Assembly (NCBI GenBank): GCA_947846985.1
Contig: CANTUZ010000001.1
Span: forward strand, 1,674,001-1,738,000
Length of the DNA: 64,000 nucleotides
Direction of reading: 5' to 3'
Source of the DNA: Fratercula arctica
Taxonomy: Eukaryota > Chordata > Aves > Charadriiformes > Alcidae
The notes beneath the pieces were generated by a model. The model ran no database searches. It saw only the letters and a list, made by a program, of their open reading frames with translations, and was not told the DNA's origin. Numbering within the stretch: position 1 is the stretch's first letter; each line of letters begins with the position of its first letter. The position numbers and the translations under genes were made by a program. Shown piece after piece: positions 12,446 to 24,800 of this stretch.

Positions 12446-13720
12446 AAGGGTGAGGAATCCACCTAAGAAACCCATGGTTGCAGCTCTGCCATCTGAAGGG
12501 AAAGCTGAGCCTACTCCTCAAATCCCTGTTGGCTCAGGGATCACCTCAGTTGCGTAAGAGCCCTTCCTGCCTCACCGCATAGAGTAGAGGTGAGGCTTTT
12601 GGGTCTCCTTGGGTGGAGACAAGTTGTCCTGTGCCACCTGTGGCCGTGTCCCTCTGACAGCAGACACCAGTGCTGCTCCAGGACCAGTGCAAGGCTTATT
12701 CCTCCAACCAAACCAGCAAAAAGCAGTGATGTCCTCCTTTTCTCTGCCAGGAGCCGGCAGCAGAGCTGTGGCGCTTGGCTCCTGCCTACCTGGAGCTCAC
12801 CCCCTTGGTCTGTGCTGCCACAGCGAGTGAGGGGGAACAGCAGCCAAGACGAAAATGTTTTACTGTTCAATATAAAATTTATGGGGTGCCTTTTATGACA
12901 GTGTCCCAAAGCAGGGCTGCAGTAAAGGGATAACTAAAAGGCAGCAGAAAGCCTGACTCGCAACAACAGAGAGCTGGCAGTGGCATAACGCCTGAGGTGG
13001 GGGAGAAGCGGGCACCGGAGAAGATGAGATGTTGCTCAGAGGCAGCCAGGGCCCGGGGGTGCAATGGTTCTGGGAGATAAAGTTATGGGAGGATGGGACA
13101 GTCACATCATGCAAATGGCATCTTTGGAGACTTCCACATCTTCCTTTCGTGGTGAGTACGCTCAGCACCAAACCCTGTTTGTTAGGACCAACTTCAGTGC
13201 AAGGACAATGGCAGCAGCAGGAGCAGAGCATACCCAGTCCACCTCAGAGCACCAGGGCAATGCCATATGTGTTTCCCAGAAATGGACCAGGCTGCAAGCA
13301 TCACCTCTTGATGGGAAGCTCCTTGGGATGAGACAGCTTCTCCATCTCCATCTCGTATCTCCATGAAATCTCTCTCCAAAGAATCTCTCTCTTGCTCATT
13401 ACTGTTAATCTCCAAATCTCTCCGCCCAAGGCAAAGCTCAGCCATGTGTCCAGGGTGATACAGCACAGCAGCTCTGGGGTTACTCCAAACACACGGTGCT
13501 TTTTAGAAGAAACATAATGTCCCATGCTCTGGGTAGAGATCACTCAGTGAGGGACGGCAGGGACCTCGCCCAGGCAGGTTCCTCTGTCATTTCTCACCAA
13601 AGGGTTCCTCCTGGCCGTGGAGCAGCTCGTACCATCCACCACCCTCCTGGAGATGGTAGAGGAGCTCTGTGTGCACAGCACTCAGCTGATTTGCACCCAA
13701 GAGGTCTGTCCGTGTCTGGG

Positions 13721-13795
13721 CTCAGTATAACTTCTATGGGCTCAATATAACCTATACTGGGCCCAGTAATCTATACTGGGATCAGTAATCTATAG
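13721..13795. repeat. About 20-bp tandem repeat, four degenerate units
   Basis: Units CTCAGTATAACTTCTATGGG, CTCAATATAACCTATACTGG, CCCAGTAATCTATACTGGG and ATCAGTAATCTATAG follow one another. The units are related by point changes and one-base length differences. Confidence 0.75.
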
Positions 13796-14859
13796 ATACC
13801 TGCAGGAAACCTTGTCTGGGCTGGGCAGTGCTGGGTTTGTGCTGGTTTTCTCCAGGCTATCCCTAGGAACCCAATCGGGCAGCTTCATTTCAAGTGCCTG
13901 CCGCGTCTGGTAAATGAGTGTAAATAGGGCCTCAGCTCTGCTTCAATTAGAGCAGGCAAGAGCAAGTTAATTAGGCTGACGAGTGAGGGGTCAGGCTCTG
14001 CTTGGGGTCTCTCAGCATCCTCCCTGCTGGGGCACGGCTGTGGTCATGCATATGGCCATGGGGCGAGAGGGTGGTTTCACCCCCATCCCTTTGCCCCATG
14101 CCACAGGGGACACCCCCAGTGCCCAAAGCATCACTGGGATTTTTTTCCTGAATAAATTTAACCGCATCGGCCCCATCTCCTGGATCATCGCACGGCTCCG
14201 GTGAGCGGTGCCGGGTCACTGCCGACCGGCTGCTCCAATTATCCCCAGTTGCTCCTTGCTGCAGGTTCACTGGAGCTGTGGACGTTTTGCTTTTTGGCTT
14301 CTCAGCCCTTTGGCCATGCACAGACCTGGTTTCCATCCACATCCTGAGCACGCGGCAGCAACCGCTGGTTTTCTGGGAGCATAATGAAGGGAGAAGGGGA
14401 AGGCACAGCTGTCCCCAGGGTGGGAGCTGCTCGCATTGATCCCTTTATAGCCCCACGTGAGCGGTTGCCTGTCCAAGAGAGAGCACCTGCACTCACTTAG
14501 CAGCTTGTTGGGCGCCTGTCCAGCATGCCAGGACCTCCCGGTTCCTGGCCTGGGTTTGCCCCCAGCCTTTGCCTGACCCTGGTGCCCCAAAGCTCTGTTT
14601 TCAGCCCCAAACCGGCTGCACACTGTAAGCATGTGGGGCGGGATGATCCCCTTATGATGAGCAAAGCATCCGTGGGATGCTCTCTGCATGCCTTGATCCT
14701 GCATCCCAACCCTTAGGACGCTGCCTGAGTGAGTGAAGGGGATCAGACCCCACCAGGATGGGGGCCGGGGGCGGGGGGGGGCAACAGGGCCCCCCACGTC
14801 ATAAGACAGACCCTACAGGGGAAGGAGAGCCAGCACAGGAGGCTGAATCAAGAAGACGC

Positions 14860-14865
14860 TTTAAT
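14860..14865 (-). terminator. CHRDL2: Candidate distal poly(A) signal ATTAAA
   Basis: ATTAAA on the minus strand, in an AT-rich run and followed within 50 bases by TG-rich sequence. It would give a 3' UTR of about 0.95 kb. Confidence 0.4.
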
Positions 14866-15679
14866 CAGATTTATCAGACAGATCTGGATCTCCAAATAAA
14901 TAGATTTATCAAAACAGAATAAAACAAGAAAACAAGGGATAAATACATGTACCAAAACAACCTGAAAATCCCCCAAAGCTATTTCCAGACAGGGGGAGGG
15001 TGATGCTGGCTGCAAGCCCTCCTCCCCATGCTGAAGAAATGGTCCTGTTTGCCCTTTGGGAGATGCCTCTCCTGTGAATACAGCCCAGTAGATATTATGT
15101 AGGATATATATAAATATATAGCACAATAACATGCTTAGTAGCGACCTTAGTGCAGTGTTCGGGGTCTCAGACCCTGTCAGCAGGTGGGTCCTCCCAAAAA
15201 CTACATCTTCAAGTGACCTGCAAAGAAGGGAAAAGAATCCTCCCAGCTGAAACAGAGGAGAAAAAGCCCAAGATTTTTCAAGAAATGCCCTTTGGGGGAT
15301 ATTCAGCCAAAGAAATCCTTTGCAGATCACAGGGGCTCTCAAGAAAAGAAATCAGGATGATTTTTCTCTCCTTGCAGGTCATCTTTATGCTGGCGGCTGG
15401 TAAAAAGCATGGTCATGTTCTGCTTTACTGCTAGCTCCTGATGCTCTTCAGAAATCCCGGGGTGTCAGGAACGTATCCCCAGTCTTCACGTCACACCAGG
15501 TCTTGCATCTCCGACGTCTCTCCTTCCTCCCTCTGCACGCTCGACATCTTCAGTGGCAGGAGACGACGGCCGGCTTCTTCCGCTCCCCCGCTGGAGAGAG
15601 GCACCTCCACGGCTGTGGCTGCAATGCGGTTCAATTTGGTTCGATTGCTGGAGTTTCTGTAATTTACACTAGTGTATCC

Positions 15680-15685
15680 TTTATT
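15680..15685 (-). terminator. CHRDL2: Candidate proximal poly(A) signal AATAAA
   Basis: Canonical AATAAA on the minus strand, 115 bases past the CHRDL2 stop codon. It would give a very short 3' UTR. Confidence 0.45.
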
Positions 15686-15725
15686 GCTGTGCCAGTCTAA
15701 TAATGTAACTTTTTTTTTTCTTTTC

Positions 15726-15766
15726 ATATATATGTGTATGTGTGTATGTGTGTGTGTGTGTGTGTA
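15726..15766. repeat. (TG)n microsatellite in the CHRDL2 3' UTR
   Basis: A TA/TG dinucleotide tract ending in a pure (TG) run. In the CHRDL2 transcript it would read as a CA repeat, lying between the stop codon and the proximal poly(A) signal. Confidence 0.9.
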
Positions 15767-15799
15767 GATAAATCAATAGCTAGGTTAAAGTGTTTTTCT

Positions 15800-15879
15800 T
15801 TACAAGTTCTTTGTTTCTTTCTCTGGGCTCTCTGTCATCCTCAGCTCTGACGTCCGGGCTCGGAAGATGTTCCAGTGAC
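15800..15879 (-). CDS. CHRDL2: CHRDL2 exon 11: last coding exon and stop
   Basis: Residues 408-433: [20 protein letters not shown] then KETKNL and TAA. It corresponds to the human GHWNVFLAQTLELKVTASP tail, which confirms the long C-terminal isoform. The acceptor is TCCAG|GT. No methionine is needed, so simple open-frame searches miss this exon. Confidence 0.93.
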
Positions 15880-18800
15880 CTGGATGAGCAGAGATGGACA
15901 CTCATTAGCAACAACCCTTGGAGTGGGAAAACACAATTTACCCCACACATAGCACCCTCCGCACTGGAGAGGACCCTCGAGGACCATGCTGGGAGGGAGG
16001 TGGGGAGAGAGGGCTACCCACAACACCGGCCATGGCCAGATGCGGCCCCACAGTCTGGTCCTGGACTTTGCCATCTTGCAATTAAAATTGTATTTGAGGT
16101 CAAGGGGCCCTTTATACCTCCTGCAATGCAATTAACAGCACAATCAACAGCATAGAATCAGAATCATAGAATCGTTTTGGTTGGAAGAGACCTTAAGATC
16201 ATCAAGACCAACATTTCCAGCACTTTCCCTGGAAACCACTGGCACGCTCTTAAAGAAAAGGAGCTCACCCTGAAACAGGGATAAATCCTTCCTTCTGCCT
16301 CCTCAAAGGATGCTTCAACGTGAGCGGTCAGGGCCATGTCTGGGACTGGGGCTGACTCCCTGCCTCTCGGGGGGAAGAAGATTTTTGCTTGTCCTCTGAC
16401 TCATCATCAGAAAGCCAAAATTGACATTTTGTGGGCTTTTCGTGGTCTTGTCTCCCCCCTTCTCTCAGCCCCCTTTCTTTGGGGTGGGTTGCTCAAAACC
16501 CCCACATTTATACTCATTTTTATGAGTTTAAGGCTGCTACCCCAGCCTTAGCTCTTCATGCAGGACTTTGTGACCAGCTACAGCAGGGGAAGATCCTGTT
16601 GCAGAAGAAGAAACCCCCCTATTTCCCCCCACAACCTCACCAGTGAGCTGCAGGCTCCCTGCAAAGCAAATGCATCGGTGGGAGCTGGGAAACACCCCAA
16701 AAACTAGCACAAAGTGTCCCAATCCCTCTCCTTCCTCCCCCAAAACACCAGCATCCCCAGACGTGCAGGAGGTGGCTGGAGGTGCATTCCCTTTAGGTGG
16801 TTGCTTCCCTTGTAATCCCAGCAAGGATTATGCATCCCCAATGTCATCATCCCTGGGGGGGGCATATTTTCTAGCTGAATTAATCTCCTGTTGTGAAGAG
16901 ATCACCGGCCAATGCTTTCCTAGAACTTGTGGCAACGGCAGAGGGATGGTTTCACAACAGGGTTATTTGTCAGGGGAAACTGAGGCAAGAAGCAGTGGGC
17001 ACGTGCCAGAGACCCCATCAGGTTGCGAAGCCTAACCTGGGAGCAGGGACTTGAAAATCCTCCGGGGTTTGGTCAAGAGATGTTGTCTCAAAGGGACTGG
17101 AGGTGAAAACAACTCTCCACCCTCCCCAGGGCACTGGGTGTGCTGGTAGGCACTGGGCAGCAGCGCCGTTCCCAGCTGACCCCATGACCTGTGGGTGCTG
17201 GACAATATGGGAATGGCTCCGATCCGAACCTAACCCATTAAACTCTAACCCAGCCCTGGCAAAGAGGCAGCCAGAGGGAAATAACACGGCAGTTTTGCTC
17301 TGCACAGGCACTCTCGGCATGTGCACTGGCATTCCTGCTTTTTGTAACATTTACGCACATCCAAGAACATTAAGAATGATTTTTAAAAATATTTCAAGAG
17401 TTTATTTTTTTTTCAAATCCCTTGCATCATTTTACTTTCTTCCCCTCACACCCCCCCACCCCCCCCCCCCCCGGTAACGCCAGATGGATTAGATATAAAA
17501 ATCAAACAGTTTTACAGGCTTTGGAGAGACAAAGCCTTTGGATTTCACAAGCGCGCATCCACTTTTAGAAAGCTGGCTGCCCTTTCCGATACCATAAAGT
17601 GAAAATGTGACTGCTAACCAGGAGTGCTGCATATGCGTGTGAAGACGGGTCAGCTCCGGCCCATCTATGTTTGCACAAGCTTCTCCCTACGGCTCAGCTC
17701 TCCACGCCGCGCCGGGATTTAGGCAGCCTTTGCGGAATGGCAGGAAAACACGGGGGTTGTTTGGGGCAGGGTCTGACGAAGGAGCAAGGAAATGGGATAT
17801 TTTTTTTTTCTCTCCCCTACCTTCGTTCGTCCTGGTGATCAGCCTGAAGTTCTGTGCTTCTTGCTTGAATTCTTGTTTGCTGATCTTCTTGGTCTGTATC
17901 AGATGAAATATTCCTGCAGGGGGAAACACAGGGCATCACGCTCTGTGACGCTCAATTTAAGGCTCAGAGGGGTTTGGACGTAAAGCGCTCTGGCCTCTCC
18001 TGAGGTGCAGAAGGGACACAGGCTGCACTGGATGCCCTGGGGTCCTGGTTTGGTGTGGGACCTGCTGCCGAAGCCTGGTGGGAGTTTGGGAGCGAATCCA
18101 GGACTGGCCAAGAACTAGGAGAAATCTCGTTTGAAAACAGTAACTGCTTGTTAAATCAGAACACGGCAGGGACAACACCACGAAGCAGGTGAAAGAATAA
18201 GATTTTGTTGCTCTGAAAAGCGTCTCACACTGGAGGAGGTCCCATGTCCCCCAACACCATTAGAGAAATTAAGGTGACACCAATGGGATCCCTCCCTCTC
18301 TCTTTCTCTTGACCACCTAACCTTCCCCGACCACAGAGGCCCCTCCATCCTCAGATGTTTTCCTTTCCTGGAAGCAGCCGGAGACCAAAGTTTTCCATCT
18401 CTCTGCCCCCAGCCCTGAACCTCCTCCAGGACAGAAAAAAACCACGAATGACCTCAGCAGAGATTGATATTTCTGTCCGTGCCAGCATCGTCCCGTTAGT
18501 GGAGGTGCCTGACTCAGACATTTGACCCAAGAAAACCAGAACCTGCATTTAGCAACGGAAGCGACCTTTCTGCAGGATTAGGGGTTACGATATTCATATT
18601 TGCCTGCGAAGCGTGACAAACCAGGCAGGTATGCCTGGCACATCCTTCCCCACCTCTCACCCGGGCTCCTCGTGCGTCCAGCCTCTCGCTACCGGCAGAT
18701 GTGAGAGGCAATGTGGTCCCCCTTATTTGGTTAAGAGACTTTCCCCGATTCCCAGCAGCAATTACACATAAAAAGAGTACGTAACAAACGAGAACCGGCT

Positions 18801-21800
18801 AGCAATCCATATAAATGAGATGTTATGGACTATGGAAAATTAATACAGGAAGTCAAAGACATCCGGAGAAATATGTGGATATTTGGACTATTAATAAGCC
18901 CTTTAAGTGGATCAGAAAAAGAAGTCCTACCAGTAACAAAAGAAGATACGGGATGAAGGTAATAAAACTGTTAATGACGCAAGAAAAGCACAAGTGTTCA
19001 ATAAATCCTTCTGGTCTATACTTAGAAAGGAGCAGAAGGGTGTGCTTACAGTCCCCGTGGCTGATGAAGCACTTTCCAGTACATTAGTAACCAAGAGGAT
19101 ATTTTAAACAAGAGCTACAAGAGATAAACATCTTTTAATCAACCGACCTAGATAATGTTCACCCAAGAGCCCTCGGAGAGCTGGCTGAGACCTTTGGCCC
19201 CACGGACGGTCGTTTCTGACGGATGCCAGGATCTGGGGAGCAGCGGAGGAATGCAGACGATGCTCCAGCACGCACAAGGAGAGCACGAGGCGGCGCAGAT
19301 AAGAATAGCCCACTGAGCCTGTCATCCGCTGGAGAGGCAATACGGGATGGAGCTGGTAAAAGGTGATGCCGTTTCCCGGTGAGCAGATCCTGTCCACCAG
19401 ACAGGACCGTTCTTTGCAATGTTTAGGATGAGATGGAGGGAGGTGGTGGGGCTGTCGGGCACTTACCACCCTTCTTGGTACTTTAAAGGGGGCTTAGAAA
19501 GCTGGGGACAGAACTTTTAGCAGGGCCTGTGGCGATAGGACAAGGGTTAATGTCTTTAAACTGAAAGAGAGGAGATTCAGAGCAGATATTAGGAAGAAAT
19601 ATTTTATGCTGAGGGTGATGAGACACTGGCCCAGGTTGCCCAGAGAGGTGGGAGATGTCCCATCCCTGGAAACATTCCAGGTCAGGTTGGATGGGGCTCT
19701 GAGCAACCTGGTCTAGTTGAAGATGTCCTTGCTCATGGCAGGGGGCTGGACTAGAAGGCCTTTAAAGGTCCCTTCCAACCCAAACTATTCTATGATTCTA
19801 TGCTTTAGGCACTGCCTCAGGACCAAAAAACAAGCAGAGTCTAGTAGAACGCAAGGAATGAATTAAGGATCAGCCCCATCTCCAAGGGAGCAATTCATCT
19901 TTCCTAATTTTGGAGAGAGAAGTTCTTCCAGACAGCCATTCTGCCCACCCTCAAATGGATAGACAGGACATACCTTCACCACTTCTCTCTGTTGACTACA
20001 TGAGGAGCCAACATGACTCTTTAAACATGACATTTAGCACTGGGATGAGGAGTGAAGTTCAAGAAACTGGTCCAGTACTTGCTAAATCATCTGCAAAACA
20101 AAGCTCCAGCAGGTGGACAGAGACAGGAGCATGGGTGCACATGGGTGTATGAGACCCATCCCAGCAGAACACAACCTTTACCCAGAGCCCTGCACCCCAT
20201 TTTGGGCTCTGAACTTCTAGAAAGACACAGAGAGAGTCCACAGCAGAGCTATGGGAGGGACCAAAGGACCAGAAATTTCTATCAAGGAAAGACTGAAAAA
20301 ACTCAACTGCTTAAATTGTGTAGGAGAAGACAGAGGCAGGACCTAATGGCATCTTCAGAGGAAAGGAGTCTGCTCTTCGCACCTGCGATGGAAAGGATGA
20401 GAAGGCAGGAGCTTGAGCTACACAGAGGCTGCACATTGGGAAAAGTCTTCCCTTAGGAAGGGTTTTGTGGCTCTGGAAGAGATTACATGGGCTGTCAAGT
20501 CTCCATGGTAGGAGATCTTCCAGTGCATGCCAGAAGAGCGCAAGGACAGCTGTTTTGGACCCTGCAAGCCCCCTCCAGCCCAGATATGAGGGGACACCAG
20601 TGTGATGAAACACTGGGGATCGCTGAAGGTCCCAGAGCTGCAGGTTTTCAGAATAGTAAGGAATATTTTGGTCAATGTCTGATCAAAAACCTGGTAGGGT
20701 AAATGTGGGAAAGAGGTCCATGGTGTGACAGCACCTCCAAGTACAGCCTAGGCCTCCAGCATGGCAGGGTGAAGGGCAGGAGTCAACAACAGAGCCTCCA
20801 AACCATGCTGGTCCCTCTCTGATCCTGCCTGTTCCTTTGTTGTCCTCACTCCCCATGACAATTCCTGCTCTAAAACACCAGCAAGTCACATTTCAAAACT
20901 TCTGAGGTGTTCAGATGCCTGAAAGTGTGGGGAAACCCTCACTGCAACTCATCTGGGAGCTGGTGGTGCACTACCAGCAAGCTGGTTAAAGCTTTCAGCT
21001 GGGTGTTGGCACTGGTTTCTCCTCCCAACTCCTGCCTTGTGGAGGAAACCATTCCGGCACAGAAATAGATGAGGCCACGTAGGTATCATAAGCCCATACA
21101 AAGGCAGATGGACAGGTTCCAGGCGCAACTTGCAGTCTTTTTTCTCCACACATGCTGCTCTGTTGGTAGAGTGATGGACCATGGAGAGGTGGAATCCATA
21201 TGTGACTGAGCTCATGCTCTTTCCCAATAGTAACACTTTGCTCTGCCAAGCAAAAGAGCTGTGTTGGCCTCGGGGACAAGGGCCTCCCCTGTCCTTGGCT
21301 GGCAGGGCTCGGGAGCTCCGTGCAGACGTGAAGCTTTTGGCCTCAGAAGGTGGCAAGAAGGTTTGGGTGGCAACCTCTGCCAAGGAGCGAGGAGAGGAAA
21401 CGGTGGGGCCCAGACAGTGCAGGCTCAGAGCTGTCCTCCAGCTACAAGGTGCCATTGTGAAGGAGGCTTTGCCGAGGCAGGGGGGAGGATGGGGAGAGGG
21501 GCACTGTGGAGGATGGAGGATGGCAGGGGGAGGATGGAAACATGGTGGCAGCCACAGCTTCATCTCTGGAGTTATTTCTCCAGCTACTATCTACATATGC
21601 CCACCCTCGGCAGCTGGGAAGAGCCAGCCCCAGCAGGGCTGAGGTCTCCTTAGGGAGAGAAGTGAGACATGAACATACCCGAAGAGACCAGAATATCTGC
21701 CTACACACGTCCAGAAGACATCCAGCTACATGGTGTGAGGGTTGCTGTATCCATACTAGGGTGCGACCAACCTCAAGTGCTCAAGGCTCAAGTTTTTGCA

Positions 21801-24800
21801 AGGGGTAGAGTATGTCCAATGAAGACTTGGGGTTGGGGTGCTGCAGTACTTTCCTGGGCCCAAGAGAAAGACAACACAAATATCTACTGGACCAAGCATC
21901 TCTAGTAGAGATAGGCTCCTCTGGTCCATAAGAGTGTTGCAAAGCTAAAGGTATGGGGACAGAGCAAGAGATTTGGTGTTACTTGATGGTGTATTTGCTG
22001 TGCTTTGACCTCTGGAGGACACACCAACAGAACCATCCAAATCCACCCATCCAAAAAGTGAGCTGGGGGCAATTCAACCCCTCCTGCATGCACCTTCGCA
22101 GCAGCTCTGACAGCTTTGCTCCCAAAGATGGGTGGACTGGGGGGCGGGGGGGGACAGGGAGAGCAAAAGCAAAAATATGGAATGACCAGAACAATTTTTT
22201 GTTTTGTTTTCCATGTGTGTTTGTCATGGAAGCGGGCAGGTTTGGAGGAGCAGCCCCATGGCCCTGGCTTTGTTTGCCCACGTGCTGTGCCTCCGGATGG
22301 TGTTCCAGCTCATGGTGGGTACACTGGGGCCAAAAGTGGTTTCCAGCCCCTGGTCTGTATGCAACTGCAGCACAAGAGCACAAAAGGGAGAGTTAGAAAA
22401 GCCAGCCTGCTGTCAGCAGGTTTCAACTCACTACACAAGGTCTGGAGCACCGCTAGAAAAGCCTGAAAAACTGAACAAAGCTTGGAAAGCACCAGGTTTC
22501 CACACACACCTCCTCCGCTGCTGGCTGGTTTCCTTACAGGACTCACCTTTAATCAGCTTCCAGTTGTAGATTTCCACCTCTTCCGCAGGCTCCTTCTCGA
22601 TCGCAATTGTCCTGAGGATCTCCTTGGAGGTCTCCGAGCTCGGCGGCACGAACATGTACACCAGGACGCGGTTGGGGTTCTTGCCACATCGGGTGGTGAC
22701 TATTTCATCAGTGGGTTTGACTCTGGTTTCTGGGCAAAAACAAGGACAGAATTCATTAAACAGGGGCAGGAAGGAGCTTGGAGGAGGTCATCTCAGCACC
22801 TGAGTTGAGGGAAAGGCATCTCATTGGGTTTGACGCCATGTAGCACACCACGTCTCTGAAAAAGACCCTGGCTCCGAGTGTCTGATCCCCCGTGCTGAGA
22901 TTGGCAACAAAGGGAGGTGTTGATAAAGGATCTGTGGACCTGCTCATCCCCATATTTTCCATTCCCCATGGTTTTGGCAGCCTCTACGCCAGTGGGGATG
23001 GGGAAGGGGGATTTTTTCCACCTGGATCACCCGTACCCACTGCAGGGACCTTGGTGCCATCCTCAACGCAAAGCCCAGGCTGGATTCCCCGCTTCCCATC
23101 TCGCTCCTGCTGCTGTCCCGGAGGAGCAACGTCAGTGAAGCGAAGGGATGAGCCCGCAGCACAGGAGCCAGCGCCGTGGCTGGGCTGCCTGGGCAGTGCG
23201 CCCAGCTCAGCCCCACGGGTGGGCTCAGCCCCAGCCCGAGGCCACTCCCCATATGGGGTACAACGGTAGGGAGAACCACACCAGGGATGTCAGTGGGACC
23301 CTACATGACTTTTTCAACATCCCCGGTGAAGGAGAGCCACAAATTTTTTAATTTCTTTAATGTATGTGGAGTAATTAAGAATCCCCCATGGTTTTGGAAG
23401 GAGATTTATTGCCTTTGGTTGTGGTCCTTGGAACGCAGAGGAGCCCAGCTCTGCTGAATTTAGCCTTGTTCTCCCCGTCATTTTGGATGCTGAAGCTTTT
23501 TACACTACTCGAAAGAAAGTTTGGCTATAAATAGGCGCGTGGGGTTTATTTTAGTAGACAGTTATTTTAGGCCTGATTCTGCTCTCCCCCGTGCTTTCTG
23601 GGGTGGTCCTGAGCTACTCTTCTCAGAGAGGGATGGAAATCCCAATTTAAAGGGATGGAAAGCCGGGCTTTTTCAGCGGTGGGAAGACAAGCGTTGAGTT
23701 CTGCAGGCTCAGCGTGATGCAAAGGGGGACGATCCCAGCCCACCACCCTCACCCCTGCTACCGCTGAGGCCGGGTGCCCAAAAACCTCCGTCCCAGACCA
23801 TTAAATTTCACCCACACCAGGGCTGCTCTTTGCATCAGTCGAGGCAGCCCCACCCTCACGACAGGGAAGGAACCACACGTCCTCACAGGTACAACAGGTA
23901 TTTAACAATCTTGGAGCTTCACACTGGAGCCACACGATGGCCAACAGCGTTGAGGAAGAGGAGCAGGGACCCAGGGGTCCTGGCTGCTAGCTCTGTCCCA
24001 GCAGCTGCAATGGTTTCTCCATCCGACCAATGCATCCCAGCAATTCCCTTTCGATCAGGGTCCCTTTTGCAAATAGAAATCACTCAGCGTTTCTCTCCAA
24101 GCCTCCTGGCTACAAAAGAGGAAGAGGTGGACAGTCATGGAAACTGCCTGGAAAAAGAAGATGGGTGAAACCTCCGTGCAGTGAAACAGAGGACAAGCAT
24201 GTAACTTGGCTGAGCAACATGTATGTGTGTGCGATTGCTATCTGTGAGTACTGGAAAGCAAGAAGAAAATCATTTTGGCTAGGTCAGAGTGTTTAACTGG
24301 AAATAAATGAAGACTGAACAGCAGACAAGAGATCCCAGCAGAGAAAGTTGTAGACTTTAAATCAGAAAGACCCGTTATAATGAGAATGCAAGACTGGAAG
24401 GGCTCTGCTCAGTCATCACATCCCATTCCCACTAGGCACCACGTCATAAATCCTGCTCATAAACATATCAGAAACCTTATTAAAACAAGCTGAGCTTCTG
24501 CCCTTCACTCCCCCAGGGAGGCCATCCCAGAACCTCCCTGCTCAGAGGCTGGAAAAGCTTGAAAATCTCAGCTGAAATTATTTTGCAGCCTGTTTGCCCC
24601 CATTCTTAAATGTAGCAATCCCCCTTGCTTCTTCTCCCTGGTGAGACCCCCTCCACAAAACCACCTTGAAGATGCACATCAGAGGAGATCGCCCAGAAAC
24701 TGCTGCATCTGCAATCAGGCTCAAAGAGACCCAGGTATCTTAAGTCTCTCCAGGGAAGCAGTGGGTGGTCCATCATCTAAACATCTACTGCTGAACGATA

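Larger units (their letters stand above)
216..14840. other. Intergenic DNA beyond the 3' end of CHRDL2
   Basis: No coding exon was recognised on either strand. Open frames up to 220 aa (11,367-12,029 plus) show no known domain, no splice-linked partner and the Pro/Gly/Cys/Trp-rich look of chance frames in GC-rich DNA. In human the next gene on this side is POLD3; nothing resembling its exons was seen. The interval holds short LINE remnants, tandem repeats and a few AT-rich blocks listed separately. Confidence 0.6.
14840..15799 (-). other. CHRDL2: CHRDL2 3' UTR (proposed extent)
   Basis: This lies directly downstream of the CHRDL2 stop on the minus strand. It contains two possible poly(A) signals, AATAAA at 15,685-15,680 and ATTAAA at 14,865-14,860. 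The distal 100 bases are AT-rich, with several ATAAA-like hexamers. The distal site is followed by TG-rich sequence, as at many cleavage sites. The true end cannot be fixed without transcript data. Confidence 0.45.
15880..17820 (-). other. CHRDL2: CHRDL2 intron 10
   Basis: Noncoding. Holds a CR1 3' fragment near 16.2 kb and a poly-C tract at about 17,450-17,472. The stretch 17,500-17,720 is non-repetitive and AT-richer than its surroundings. Confidence 0.8.
17914..22546 (-). other. CHRDL2: CHRDL2 intron 9
   Basis: Noncoding. Dominated at 18.8-20.6 kb by old plus-strand LINE sequence with a younger CR1 end in the middle. The remainder (20.6-22.5 kb) shows no recognised feature; the 204-aa minus frame at 20,949-21,563 has no known domain. 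Confidence 0.75.

Noticed and set aside
20949..21563. 204-aa minus frame in CHRDL2 intron 9
   Set aside because: No domain; lies between two coding exons of CHRDL2 without frame-compatible splice sites seen.
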